A stretch of DNA of 64,000 nucleotides from Effrenium voratum (Eukaryota; Sar; Dinophyceae; Suessiales; Symbiodiniaceae). The first letter of the stretch is position 1; every line of letters starts with the position of its first letter. Position numbers and translations under genes: made by a program. Of the stretch, positions 47,601 to 56,560 are shown piece after piece. Location of the stretch: contig CAUJNA010003771.1 in assembly GCA_963377175.1 (NCBI GenBank), positions 2,247,587 to 2,311,586 of the forward strand. Direction: 5' to 3'. The notes below the pieces were generated by a model that worked only from the letters and a program-made list of their open reading frames with translations, ran no database searches and was not told the origin of the DNA.

Positions 47601-50600
47601 GGTGAAGAACCATATTTTGCCAAGGATTCCTAAGAGGAGATCGAGAGCAGGAAGGCCCTGCCCAGGGACAATAATTTGACGGTCACCCGCGGACCCACAG
47701 GGAATACTCTTCAGAATGCCAGATTCTGGTCCGTGGAAACCGAACCCGCGGGAAAATGACGCGAGGTTGTTGCCCACGGCTTTGGGGCGGTCCGGTGGCT
47801 CAGTGAAAGGCCAGCACGACCGGCCGCAGCCGACAATCCACATGCCCAAGCTGAGGAGGGTGAGAACCCACCAAGCACACGCACTGCAAGCGCCTCGGCC
47901 TGTCGCAGCTGACAGTCCGGACGCAGACATTCTGCCGCATCCTGAAACATTACCCGTCCACCAGTCATCCGACGGACGCCATTTTGCCACTTCTTGAGGC
48001 AGCAGTGAGCGTTAATAACTGCATTCTCAAACGATGTTTGCGAGACTTTGCGACATTATGTCGGTGCCCGGAGTAGTCTGCGGGGCAGTGAGGTCGGTCA
48101 TGTGGGAAACTGCTTTGTGCCCACACGTGCACGGCGCTGTCAATACGACGTTGGGCATGCCTTGGGCTGTTGGCGGCATGGGAATTGATGCTAAGTTCAT
48201 GATGTATGTTTCTGATGGCCAAACATAGGTTGGGGTGCCGTCAAAAGCCTTTTGCGAGTTGGCGTGGGCATTGAACTCGAATCCGGTCATGTCAAGACTT
48301 TCAGCAGTGCCGAAGGCAAACATTGACATGCATGTGCAAGAAGTATACTGACGCAATCAGAAATTGCTTGATGCTTGGTGACAGAACAACTGGGCACCAT
48401 CATTTGTGATGCCGTGACAAGCGCACCGCCAGTCCCAAGCAAGCGCAAGCTGGGATGAAGAGATAAAACAACTCTGTTCTGATTCGTCAAGCAAACGCAC
48501 CTACCGCTGCGAGGATTACTTTTCCTCCATCAGCTTGCACTCGGAAGTGTTCCTCCATCAGCTTGCCCTGTAGATTCTGGAAGGCAGAAAGGATCATGAA
48601 CTGCAGCAAATCCGAGTTCCACAGGAGGTGCATCGGACAATTCAGAAGCTTCGAGGACTAATGCTGCAACGCCTGCCGGGACACGCGCAGCAGCCACCCC
48701 ACCGCCGTTCTTCAGCTGCAGCCTCGGCCCATGAAGGCTCAAGTCTCTGGAAACGTCCGGAGCACACCGCACTACAACTTTAAAAGGACTCTCAGCAGTT
48801 GGTTTTAACTGGACAACAATGTCTCCTTCATCTTGCAGCAGGCACAATTGCATGATTTCTGGAGATGCCTCCATTCTCAGATTCGGGCTCTCCTCAGAGC
48901 ACTACTACCAGGAGAAGTGGAGGAAATTTGTTTAGTGTTTGCCCAACTCCTATGACAACCCAAAGATCCAGATCGAGCACGGCATCTCCACGGAGGATAG
49001 AAATCCCTCCCATCCTTCTACCCCCCCCCCCTGCGCACACACCCAGATGCCAGACGGTGTAGCGTGCTGCATCTTCGGTGCCGCGCAGAAGCCTTCAAGC
49101 ACCTTCGTCAATGTCCAAGAATCATGTCCCACATAACAGGACACCGGAAGAAAACCGCGCTTTCAGGAGTTCTTCCACTGACTCACACCATTTAAGGTCT
49201 CCTCCAAGACTATGCTATTAGGTACAATCTAGGGTAGACGAAACATGGTCAACAGCATTTGCCAGTTGAACATACTTCTTTTTGTGCACGCCAGTTGTAG
49301 TGGTTAGACAGCTGGGGTGTCATCCGGCACTGGACCAGGCGTCACGTATGGTGGCACAAGCTGTCCTTTAGATCCAACTTCAAGCGCTTGTGAGGAGCTC
49401 GTGTCTGCTCGGCGCGCCTGGTTCGGCGGCAAGTTGGTGGGGGCAGACGACGCCTTTAAGGGCGCCCAGGACGAGGTGCCCTCTGTCACTGAGGACTGCG
49501 AGCTGGTGCGCCTCTGATGGCAAGGGGCGGGTCCAGTTTCTTACTAAACTTCCATTTGCTTCATGAAGATTGTTTGTTATCTTTCCCCTTGTGGCTTCAA
49601 TTTGTCCATGACCCAAGCGTATTTCCATGTGCTTAAGTTTTGGTGCGCTTCAAATTGTCCCCTCTGGGGTTTAAAGGAATCTACAATTACTGGACATACA
49701 GTTGTTCATGTTTTTTCCAGGGGAGGTATTCGCAAATGGAAGTGGTAGACTACCCAGCAGGATTTTGCGGAGAACCCCTGCCAAGCGAACTTGGGGTCAA
49801 ACAGTTCCCAAGGTCTGGTCTTGGGTTGGCCCAGCTTGTGCCTGCCCTCCCCAAGCGACAGCTATTGGGGGGTGCTTTTGTTGGGACCCGAAAATGGTTG
49901 CTTTAAAACCACCAAAAAACGGGGTACCCTCAAAATGATACGACCATTTGGTTGGACGGCCAATCCTGAGTTTCCGGCCAGGTTTCGGCGCTTTGGGGAT
50001 TGGGCTCATGGAAATGCATTGATCTGGGGGTCGGTTGGTTCCAGTCTCTTTAACAAATTAGCAACCTTGATCTGTTGATCTCGGTGGCGCCCCACCTGTC
50101 AGTCCCCCGAAGTGGAGTCAACCCTGTTGCTTCATGGGTGATTGTTTGCCCTTGTGGATAGCCGCTTACTATCTTGGCCCAACACCCAAGTACGCAAATG
50201 AGCACAAAAGGACCCGCAGACAAGAGATTTCCCGGAAGCCCGGAATCCTCCAGGAATATCTAAACGTATGCCCCTCCAACCACCAAGTACGAACTATCAA
50301 CTGCCAACTACAACTACCAACTACCAACTACCCACCCCACCCCACCCCACCCCCACCCTACCCCACCCCACCCCCACCCCACCCCACCCCACCAACCACC
50401 CCACCCAACAACCCCATCGCAAGGCGCGAGAGCTCGGCGCTCTGCGCCTTGCACCCGGACGAGGCCACGGAGCTGGTGGTGGACACCGCGCTGAGGCTGC
50501 GGAAGCCCTTCGTTGTCGTGCCCTGCTGTACCTCAGCGGACCGCGCACGGGCGGACAGGGGCCCCCGTCTTTGCTTCAGGTTTCTTGGTGGCTCCCAGCC

Positions 50601-53600
50601 GATCCGGTTCCTTAAAGCTTTTTGGCCTTTTAGCGTTTAGTGGTTGTTTCCATTGAACCCACGGAAAGTTAAAGCCAGAAAAAGACAGGAGGGTGAAATG
50701 CAAAGGGTGCAGGGGTTGAACAAAAAGAGGGAAGGGTTAAACAAGAAGGTTCGGAGGGTGCAAAAGACAGGGTTCTCCTTGGCGAACCCACGATCTTGCA
50801 ATCTTTGTATTTGGATGTTGCGACCAAACTCCCCAAACAAACCAATAGCGGTCTCTTACTGGAAGCCCACCTGCATGTTCGGCCAAGTTGGTAAGCTGTT
50901 AGCCATCTCACTAATGACAAGGTTAACTCACCTTTATCATTTTTTTGCCTGTAAGTGGGTCAGAACCCGGGCTACTGGCAACTTGCTAACTTTGGCCGAA
51001 CACGAGTCTACTACAAACCTATGTTGTCCGAAGTAATCACAAGTTGCTGTTTCTGGGGTCAGCAGACCCATGATTTGTTGAACTTATTTGTTTCCTTCAG
51101 CCAACCATGACCCCACGACGGGCAAGTGGTTAGTTCAGACGTCCCCTAAGTGGCATGTCTCCTAACCCGTATTGACTGTAAGTATGAATCACCTGCCAAG
51201 TGGGCTGGCCATGTGGGAATTCTGGAACGCTGGCCCCCGAACACATGATAAGGTTTTCAGCTCAGCCAATGTTGGCCATAGTACTGGCAGCGTTGTGACT
51301 TTGGAGCAGGCCTAATACTATTCTGTATCGGGTGGGGCGTGTCCAACCCAGAAAGCACCAACCCCCTTTTCAGCCTCTTTCACTTTGAAGGTAATTTGGG
51401 GGCTAAATAACCCATATATGTACTATGGTTGAAAGTGTCCCAAAAGGAGACAGAAAACAAGTCAACCGCGTATTCATCACTCTGGTTCATTCGAGCGTTT
51501 TTCTCTCCAAAAGTGAAGTATGTCTATCAATCAACCAAGATTGTAGAAGAAGTATATGGTTTCCATTAGTCGCCTGCAGATAGACGCAGCGGTCTCCTCC
51601 AAAACTATTTTTGATTTTAGGCTTGCCACAACATGAAGCAGAATGTGAGAATATGATTGTGGTCCCTCTATGTTCCAAGGAGGAAACACAAACAACCATG
51701 TGGAGACTCTGATTGCTTTTGCCTCGGGTCTCTTAGGCGTTTTCGCTCGGCTCTTCCCTCATCGCCGTCTGGATGGCGGGCAGGTGAGCTTGGGCGAATT
51801 CCATTTCGGCTGAGTCAACACTTTCGGCTTGGGGGCTAGTAATTGGGTCTTCGTTGCCAAGTTAGCAAATTGGTAAAGGTCATGACCCACTCACAAGCCC
51901 CATGTGCTTTTTTTTGGCCGCGCATCCGAGTGCCCTCATCCATTCTTTATGCGTAAGAAGGGGAGCATTGACCAGCGCTGTAAGGGTTCTGAACCGGTTC
52001 CCTCTAAAGGACGAACACGGACAACCCTCCCCCGCAATAAAAATATATATATATATATTGGCCTGGGGGCCTTGCCCCTCGCTTTTCCGCGCCGAACAAT
52101 CGGTCGACATGGCAACCTCCATGTCACATTTTGTTTCTTGGATTTTCACTGGTTTCGATTTGGTTTTGAATTGGTGAAGTATCGGTTTAGTATTGATTGG
52201 GTACTTGTTTCAGAATGTCCGCTAATACGACTGGAGTTGGGGTCGGCGATCAATTTGCTCGTTTAGTTTGGAGTTTGTGGCATTGGCTAGTTCCAATTTA
52301 GGACTGGGAGTTTTGGGGTCTGGAATAAACACATATGAGTAGCGTGCATATGAGTAAGGGAGCCATGTGATTTGTGCACGCATGCTTCCCAGAACACATG
52401 CCGATTTTTTTTTCTTCTGGTTGGTGTTAAAAGGACACATGCTGAACTGTGTTTGTCCGTTGGTTTGAAAGGAACATGTGCTGAGTTGTTTTTGTTTGTT
52501 TAATTTCAAGAACAAGTTTGGTTGATGTTCAGAGAAAGCATGCTTGATTGATCTTTCCCGTTTGGTTTTTAGTTTGGAAATCAGCGTTCCAAACTGAGCA
52601 GGTCTTAAGGGAATAGTGTTTAGACTATGCGGTCAGGCAGGAACCTTTTTTTTTCTTGAAACATTCAGGCTTCCCCTTCACAGCTGAACGCACCATTTAT
52701 GTTCCTGGTGGGAAACAGCCTGGTTGCTCGAAACCCAGACGGCCTCTGCGTACCTTTGATTCAGGGCAGGGAATGACCCGTATAAACCATCCCCTTGTTT
52801 CCTTTAAGGGATCCATTGGTTTAGCCCTACCGACAACCAGCAAGACAAGGGCCTATTTGGTTTTTATCCTTGGCAAATGAACAAGCCAGGCACCTTCCTA
52901 CTGGTATCCATTTGGCGTTGTGGACAAGCTTGGTCTAGTAGGTGGTAACGCTGCGTCGATGGTTTCTGCTGGACCGCCAAGCCCGTATTCAAACATGTTT
53001 GAATGGCATTGTTGGACCAACCTCCTTTTGCCTTCCCCTTGAAGCGGACCGAGTGGTTGTTAAAAGATATCCTAGATCCCTCTTACCGCTGTAGACTAGT
53101 AGGTAGCGGTTTGCTTGGTTGCCTACGTTTGTGCTGACTGGAATCACTGGGCATGTTGCCTATCCCTGTCTTTCACCCAACCTTTCCCCCGAAGGTGTCT
53201 TCGGTGCCCGACTTCCTCAGCTTTCTGCAGGCAAAGCATCCCTGCATTCGGAAGGCGCGTGTTGGCACAGATGTGCGTGGCACGGCAGATGGCTGGGTGA
53301 GAACGCGCAATTTCCGGGTTTCCCGCGTTTCTTTGTTTGGCCTTGGTCGTAGAACCGTGTTTGTTTGTTTCAGACCGCAAGCCAGTTTAGTGCGAGCGGT
53401 GTTTTTTTCCGCAAGGTTTGTGTGTCAGTGCACAATTTGCTTCGCCAGCCATGACATTTGTTTCAGCGCTGCCAGCACTCGAGCCAGCCGGCAAGCACGC
53501 AAGCCTTGGCTCGCAGACACGCAGCTCATCTAAGCCAAGCCTTGGCTTGAAGTCCCACCTTTTGCAAAACAGGGGGGGGCCGCTGCTTTGGGATTGTTAA

Positions 53601-53987
53601 GAATCATCAGCCTTTTCTAATTACTTTCTTCAAACACCTCCAAACAGGGGTTTGGAAAATTCTTGGACTATCCCATCCCTAAGGACCCCAAAGCTTAAAA
53701 ATGAGGTCTTCAGTGTGACCTAAGCCTCCTAGTGGAAACAATTGGGGGAGTCTTTGCTGGAGCCCTAAGGGTCCGACTGTTTTTGGGCCCTCAAATGGGT
53801 TGTTGAGGGTCCTCGAGGGCTGTATTGGAGGGTCCGGGCCCTTAGGGAGGGTATTATTTTGTGGTTCAACGCCATTTGTTTTTCGCGTTTGCTCAGGGGC
53901 GGGGGTCAGCAAACCAGCCCAGGGTGTGAGCCGCACGCTTTCCAGGTGCAGCTGCCATTCGACGGCGCCAACTGGGCGCTCTTCAGC
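34674..53987 (+). CDS. SAM-dependent methyltransferase-like protein (multi-exon)
   Basis: Twelve exons join in frame: 36168-36238, 40775-40857, 41986-42053, 43308-43435, 44711-44816, 45449-45478, 46528-46624, 49395-49507, 50424-50527, 51737-51783, 53195-53254 and 53946-53987. Two weaker exons, 34674-34724 and 35675-35732, would extend the N-terminus. The product has a class I SAM-binding motif (VVDVAGGTG), then a strand with TVVDPR, then HPDEATELVVDTAL and FVVVPCCVFARLFPHRR, then FLSFLQAKHP and VQLPFDGANWALF. I recall this motif order from an uncharacterised family of plant, fungal and algal methyltransferase-like proteins; its substrate is not known to me. The N-terminal part (VIHRRIYPDALRLSVVSDES, REIKLGDLISALGKW, VFAAVAVEVREMRHW) looks like an OB fold, which suggests RNA binding, but that is inference. 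The 3' end is unresolved. Most introns start GCGC; one, after Pro-Cys-Cys, starts GTACC. Confidence 0.8.
35190..35640. repeat. Microsatellite block: poly-C, (CATA)n, (CCTA)n, (AT)n
   Basis: Poly-C at about 35201 is followed by (CATA)n from 35270, (CCTA)n to about 35360, (CCTACATA)n to 35480, then interrupted (AT)n with GTAT to 35632. Open frames here are artefacts. Confidence 0.95.
35675..35732 (+). CDS. Possible exon of methyltransferase gene
   Basis: The frame FRCRAVASDAGSLGLRDV lies after ACGCAG. A GA donor (GACTTGG) would join it in frame to REVPALLRNLYEQ of the next exon. Third-position G/C is high, but a competing frame is also open. Confidence 0.35.
36168..36238 (+). CDS. Methyltransferase gene exon (REVPALLRNLYEQ)
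   Basis: It reads REVPALLRNLYEQRDAGEVC, then F-V-R and one base. The donor GCGCCAAGG is phase 1, which fits the next exon. A second acceptor at 36174 is possible. Confidence 0.65.
36311..36393. repeat. Repeat family R4, copy 5
   Basis: It begins CTGGGTGGTTCCCAG, contains AAAGTTAAACTTTT and ends GAGGACAGCCCAG. No target duplication is clear. It lies about 70 bp into the intron after the exon ending at 36238. Confidence 0.6.
38289..38403. mobile_element. MITE-like element family R1, copy 7
   Basis: Complete termini, CTAGGTCCCCCAGTAG and CTACTGGAGGACCTAG, with a near-match target duplication (TTCT and TTCA). Confidence 0.8.
40775..40857 (+). CDS. Methyltransferase gene exon (VIHRRIYPDALRLSVV)
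   Basis: It reads VIHRRIYPDALRLSVVSDES then C-F-E-V-C-C-Q, between GGCAG and a GC donor (GCGCGGGC). The alternating hydrophobic pattern suggests beta strands of an OB-like domain. It follows the longest intron in the gene, about 4.5 kb. Confidence 0.7.
41986..42053 (+). CDS. Methyltransferase gene exon (REIKLGDLISALGKW)
   Basis: It reads ASSRRLWREIKLGDLISALG then K-W and a split Arg codon. G-D-x-I-x-x-x-G-K is typical of the second strand pair of OB folds. The donor is GCATCG in this model; a later GC donor at 42070 is an alternative but breaks the phase to the next exon. Confidence 0.65.
43308..43435 (+). CDS. Methyltransferase gene exon (VFAAVAVEVREMRHW)
   Basis: The longest placed exon at 128 bp. 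It contains CGDVFAAVAVEVREMRHWG and then a basic run, Q-R-C-I-A-A-Q-K-R-L-F. The V-F-A-A-x-x-V-x-V strand would close the OB-like fold. Donor GCGCTGCC. Confidence 0.7.
44711..44816 (+). CDS. Methyltransferase gene exon (helical linker)
   Basis: It contains AYGAHEAHGGGDLAALSKRC and then E-A-V-A-D-L-V-L-E-A. The donor GCGGGACTT leaves two bases that pair in frame with the SAM-motif exon. Two other GC donors nearby keep phase 0 and would break that frame. Confidence 0.65.
45449..45478 (+). CDS. Methyltransferase micro-exon (SAM motif I)
   Basis: Only 30 bp, encoding GVVDVAGGTG, the glycine-rich SAM-binding motif I of class I methyltransferases. It lies between GGCAG and a GC donor (GCGCCGC). 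The phase fits both neighbours. Confidence 0.75.
45518..45640. repeat. Tandem duplication of about 60 bp
   Basis: Two adjacent copies share AACCCCAAGCCT, CTTTTTGACCT and CCATTTTGCC-like segments, just downstream of the SAM-motif exon. Confidence 0.7.
45736..45840. repeat. SINE-like repeat with GGTTTGGATTGGTGG
   Basis: It has GATGGTTTGGATTGGTGGTT at one end and ACCACCAAACCACCAAACCC at the other. It resembles repeats at 28110-28150 and 30420-30460. Confidence 0.45.
46528..46624 (+). CDS. Methyltransferase gene exon (TVVDPR)
   Basis: It reads LLSLALAMRGVRCTVVDPRS and on to R-A-R-K-L. It continues motif I into the next helix and the acidic strand that usually contacts the SAM ribose. The donor is GCGCGCAAG; an earlier GC site at 46608 is also possible. 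Confidence 0.75.
46686..46768. repeat. SINE-like repeat family S1, copy 5
   Basis: It reads CATGGTTGTTGTTGGGAAAC, then GTGGTTTAGTGGTTGAAATC, and ends at CACTTAACTGCTA. It is followed at once by a degenerate R1 copy. Confidence 0.6.
46790..46902. mobile_element. Degenerate R1 element, copy 8
   Basis: The right half is intact (TACTAAAATAGACTAGACAG to CTACTGGAGGACCTG). The left terminus is replaced by a T-rich and G-rich stretch. Confidence 0.7.
47412..49136. other. Open-frame-rich block inside a methyltransferase intron
   Basis: This part of the 2.8-kb intron (46625-49394) differs from its surroundings. It has few of the dispersed repeats and several protein-like frames: on the minus strand at 47412-47990 (hydrophobic, 192 codons), 48027-48356 and 48530-48874, and on the plus strand at about 48870-49005 (GLSSEHYYQEKWRKFV, one TAG, then NSYDNPKIQIEHGISTED). 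I do not recognise any of them. It may be a nested gene or gene relic. Confidence 0.35.
48530..48874 (-). CDS. Unidentified minus-strand frame, possible nested gene exon
   Basis: It starts with ATG (MEASPEIMQLCLLQDEGDIV) and runs 114 codons with natural-looking amino acid use. An in-frame alternative 3' part (GKLMEEHFRVQADGGKVILA) lies after a pyrimidine-rich acceptor and before a GT donor. No family is recognised, and coding status is uncertain. Confidence 0.3.
   Translation of the reverse strand: MEASPEIMQLCLLQDEGDIVVQLKPTAESPFKVVVRCAPDVSRDLSLHGPRLQLKNGGGVAAARVPAGVAALVLEASELSDAPPVELGFAAVHDPFCLPESTGQADGGTLPSAS
49395..49507 (+). CDS. Methyltransferase gene exon (RRAWFGGKLVGADDAF)
   Basis: It reads ELVSARRAWFGGKLVGADDA and on to VPSVTEDCEL. 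It lies between the TVVDPR strand and the HPDEATE block. The donor GCGCCTCTG leaves phase 2, which fits the next exon; a GT donor two bases upstream is an alternative. Confidence 0.75.
50329..50413. repeat. (CCCCAC)n and ACTACCAACT tandem repeats
   Basis: CAACTACCAACTACC-type repeats (about 50286-50332) run into (CCCCACC)n, ending about 10 bp before the next exon's acceptor. The tract may act as an extended pyrimidine tract. Confidence 0.85.
50424..50527 (+). CDS. Methyltransferase gene exon (HPDEATE...VVPCC)
   Basis: It reads RESSALCALHPDEATELVVD, then a basic helix, then KPFVVVPC and the first base of a split Cys codon. H-P-D-x-A-T-E and V-V-P-C-C are the most conserved blocks that I recall for this family. 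The donor is GTACCTCAG, one of the few GT donors. Confidence 0.85.
50583..50675. repeat. Truncated R4 repeat, copy 6
   Basis: It begins CTTGGTGGCTCCCAGCC and contains TTTAGTGGTTGTTTCCATT. The right end is lost near GTTAAAGCCAG. Confidence 0.6.
51737..51783 (+). CDS. Methyltransferase gene exon (VFARLFPHRRLDGGQ)
   Basis: It completes the Cys codon of P-C-C and reads VFARLFPHRRLDGGQ, exactly the order known in the family after VVPCC. The acceptor is TCTTAG. The donor is GTGAGC, a good GT site. Confidence 0.85.
53195..53254 (+). CDS. Methyltransferase gene exon (FLSFLQAKHP)
   Basis: Twenty codons, VSSVPDFLSFLQAKHPCIRK, between CGAAG and a GC donor (GCGCGTG). It matches the family's Y-x-x-F-x-x-Y-L-x-x-K-x-P segment before the last strands. 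Confidence 0.85.
53946..53987 (+). CDS. Methyltransferase gene exon (LPFDGANWALF)
   Basis: It reads VQLPFDGANWALFS after TTCCAG, matching the C-terminal L-P-F-E-G-x-N-x-x-L strand. No stop follows within the plausible exon; a GC donor at 53986 or 53988 is likely, so a short last exon remains to be found. Confidence 0.75.
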
Positions 53988-54371
53988 GCCGCAGAATGCG
54001 GCGAGAGGATCGGCGGTGTCGAAAGAATCAAAATTTACCAGGGTTCCATTTTGGGTACCCATTTTTGACCCAATGCCAAATTGGTTTCAAGGCCCACTCC
54101 ACCCTGAAAGTGAAAAAGATGTCCTGGGCCTGGCCCATGTTGGTCTATTTTCCACAACCATGCTGGTCGGCTTCAACAGAGCACAAGGAGGTTCGATTTG
54201 ATGTGTCTTCAAGGGGGTGGCCCAATCCATTTCAAGCTCAGTTCCAAGAAGGCTCAGGGTTGAGTCTCTGCCCCTTCCGCCAAGACCTGCCTGTCTTGGG
54301 ATCTTTCATTTGGTTCGAGCGTCATTCATTTGGTCTTGAAATTCCAGTTTATGTTGTGGTGTGTTTCTTTC

Positions 54372-54480
54372 CTCAGTTGTTCAGTGGCACCCGTTTTCCT
54401 TTTTTTTGGTGGCTGTTTCACTAAAAATGGTCTTCCCCAAAAAGGCTTCCCGTTTTTTCCAGAGTCACTGAACAGCTGAG
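54372..54480. mobile_element. MITE-like element family R2, copy 1
   Basis: It starts CTCAGTTGTTCAGTGGC and ends GTCACTGAACAGCTGAG, inverted termini of about 17 bp. A perfect TTTC duplication flanks it (54368-54371 and 54481-54484). Confidence 0.85.
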
Positions 54481-54892
54481 TTTCATTCGGTTCCAAATCT
54501 TCCTTCATTTCCGGCTCTCTCATGTGTTCTACCTTCGCGGGTTCTGGGAGCAACTCCGGTCTTGTGGTACTCGTCACAAATCCGGTTGCGACCCCATATC
54601 CCATATGACCCCAGATCCCCAAATTCCAATCACAAACATTCGGAACTTGGGGAACAACATGGAACTTGGTCGGGGAACCCTCACCCACCCACCCCTTCAC
54701 AAGCAATATTTTAGGAGACCTGTTCTTGTGGGATGCATCTTGTGAGCCCTGTTCGAGTAGTCAAAATGGGAACGGGCCGAGGCGCGACGATGGGGCAGAG
54801 GCGAGGGGGGGAGGGGGGGTGGCAGTGGCCGTTTTTTCCTTTGTGCTACGCCGGGAGGGGGGGGGCGCAGAACATGACAAAAGTGGGGGTAA

Positions 54893-55003
54893 CTTCGGCG
54901 CATTTTGCTTGGATGTTAGGACTTCAACGTTTTGCCAACTAATGGGTTTTCCATTAAACCACTAAAAGTTAAACTTTTTGCAGGGGAGCGGAACGCAACC
55001 GAG
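54893..55003. mobile_element. MITE-like element family R3, copy 2
   Basis: It starts CTTCGGCGCATTTTGC and ends GCGGAACGCAACCGAG, flanked by a perfect GTAA duplication (54889-54892 and 55004-55007). The core AAAGTTAAACTTTT is palindromic. Confidence 0.85.
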
Positions 55004-56053
55004 GTAAGTTGTTTGTTGTGAAGTGACCCCGGTGCCACTCTCCCTGTCCTCATTTGCTTCATGAGTTTGAAATCTTGCTCGCTTAAGGTTTAAGGGGGCA
55101 TCGTCACTGCTCACAACGCCCACTCACCCCATCCCCACCGACGACCATGCAGCAAGCAACTGGTTGGTTGTCTTTTGGTTTCCTTTCCAAATTCCACCCA
55201 ATTCCGGAACATTCCCAAAGGCACTTGGCCCAGTTTCTTTGCTATCAAGACCACAGCTTTGACAGTCTCAGGAAGGGTTCCATGTGTTTCCCTCAGTACC
55301 CTCCTTAGCTTTGTTTGCAACCACCTTTTTACCGGCCTGAAGAAAACGAAACCAATGGAAGCCAGCATTTCAGGGGAAACGAAAAAGGAACCACTTCTCT
55401 ACCCCCTTGAGGCAACCAAAGTTTTTCAAAGGCAACGTACCGGAGTCGGGAAAACCACGAGAGATTCCTTGAGGAAGCCTGCAGGAAAGAGCTGTTTATT
55501 GTGATCTAAAGGGAAGCCGAAAGAAAAACACATGTTCACCTTGCCTTGCAGGGAAGCCACAAGGACGCACTTGTTAACCATTTTTTTGTGTGGAAACCAA
55601 ACGTACACATCTGTTAACCTCTGTTTTTGTGGACACCAAAAGGGAACAAACACATGTATTCTTGAGAAATTCACTTGCCGCAGGCGAATCGACGGGATCT
55701 GACCTTCTGCTTTTCCCATGTTGATCCTTTCGTCAAGGTCCCAAGAGGTGATCACCTTTTGGGTCCGAACTGGGCAAGGTGAAAGCAAAGGGAATTCTGA
55801 ACTTTTCCTCAGTTCAGAGGTTGCTCCTTTGGCCGAAACCTGACGTAGAGGAGCTTCCTGGGTGTGTGATTTTTAAGGGGACCGGGGCCACACACTGGTT
55901 CCCTTCGGTTTCCCTCAAAGCCAACCCCACAAAGGGTACCAAACACGACACACACGCACACATACCCACATGAAGCCCCAACTTGGATGTTCAAACAACT
56001 TGGGTAAGTTACAACCATGAGCCAACCTACCCGAGTGATAGCCAGGCCATGTT

Positions 56054-56090
56054 TATCTTGCTGGTGCTCAGTAGGAGCACCAGCAAGATA
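56054..56090. repeat. Perfect 16-bp hairpin
   Basis: TATCTTGCTGGTGCTC and its exact inverse GAGCACCAGCAAGATA are separated by AGTAG. It lies five bases before an R2 element. Confidence 0.9.
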
Positions 56091-56095
56091 CAACC

Positions 56096-56209
56096 CTCAG
56101 TTGTTCGGTGGCACCAATTCTTTTTCCCTTGTTTTGTGGCTGTTTCACTAAAAATGGTCTTCCCCAAAAAGGGTTCCCTGTTTTCTTCCAGGGTCACTGA
56201 ACACCTGAG
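56096..56209. mobile_element. MITE-like element family R2, copy 2
   Basis: It starts CTCAGTTGTTCGGTGGC and ends GGTCACTGAACACCTGAG, with a perfect AACC duplication (56092-56095 and 56210-56213). It is strongly similar throughout to the copy at 54372. Confidence 0.85.
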
Positions 56210-56294
56210 AACCTGCGGGAAACGAATTCCCCACGGCCCACGGAACCCTGAGGAGTCGCTCGTCGCGGGTGTTGTGAGAGACGAGTTTTAGCAG

Positions 56295-56369
56295 GTGGAC
56301 CGAGCCCACAGCGCCATCCTGCAACTGCAAAGCCCCGTGCCGGGTGCCCCATGGATCGACGTCGAAGGG
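56295..56369 (+). CDS. Exon-like island of unknown gene
   Basis: After TTTAGCAG the frame reads VDRAHSAILQLQSPVPGAPW then I-D-V-E-G, with a GT donor possible at 56370. The pattern R-A-H-x-A-x-L...P-G-x-P-W-x-D recalls the start of M24 peptidase catalytic domains, but this rests on a few residues. It could also belong to the preceding gene. Confidence 0.4.
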
Positions 56370-56454
56370 GTTGCTCGTCCTCATTATTTCCCCAACAGCT
56401 GAAAGCTTTGGGGTCTCAGCCCAGATAGGCTCCGGGGTGGTCCGGGGCGGCCCC

Positions 56455-56560
56455 GAGGTAAGGTTCCACGAGGGTTCCACCAGGGCTCCATTAGGGTTGC
56501 ACCAGGGTTCCATTAGGATTCCAGCAGGGTTCCACGAGGGTTCGACGAGGTTCTGCGGGG
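56455..56560. repeat. 12-bp tandem repeat (GGGTTCCACCAG)
   Basis: About eight imperfect copies of a 12-bp unit such as GGGTTCCACGAG or GGGTTCCATTAG. Confidence 0.85.

Larger units (their letters stand above)
53988..56294. other. Stretch after the methyltransferase C-terminal block
   Basis: It should hold the last methyltransferase exon, but none could be supported. It contains two R2 elements, one R3 element, a perfect 16-bp hairpin, and G-rich runs near 54810-54860. Confidence 0.45.
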
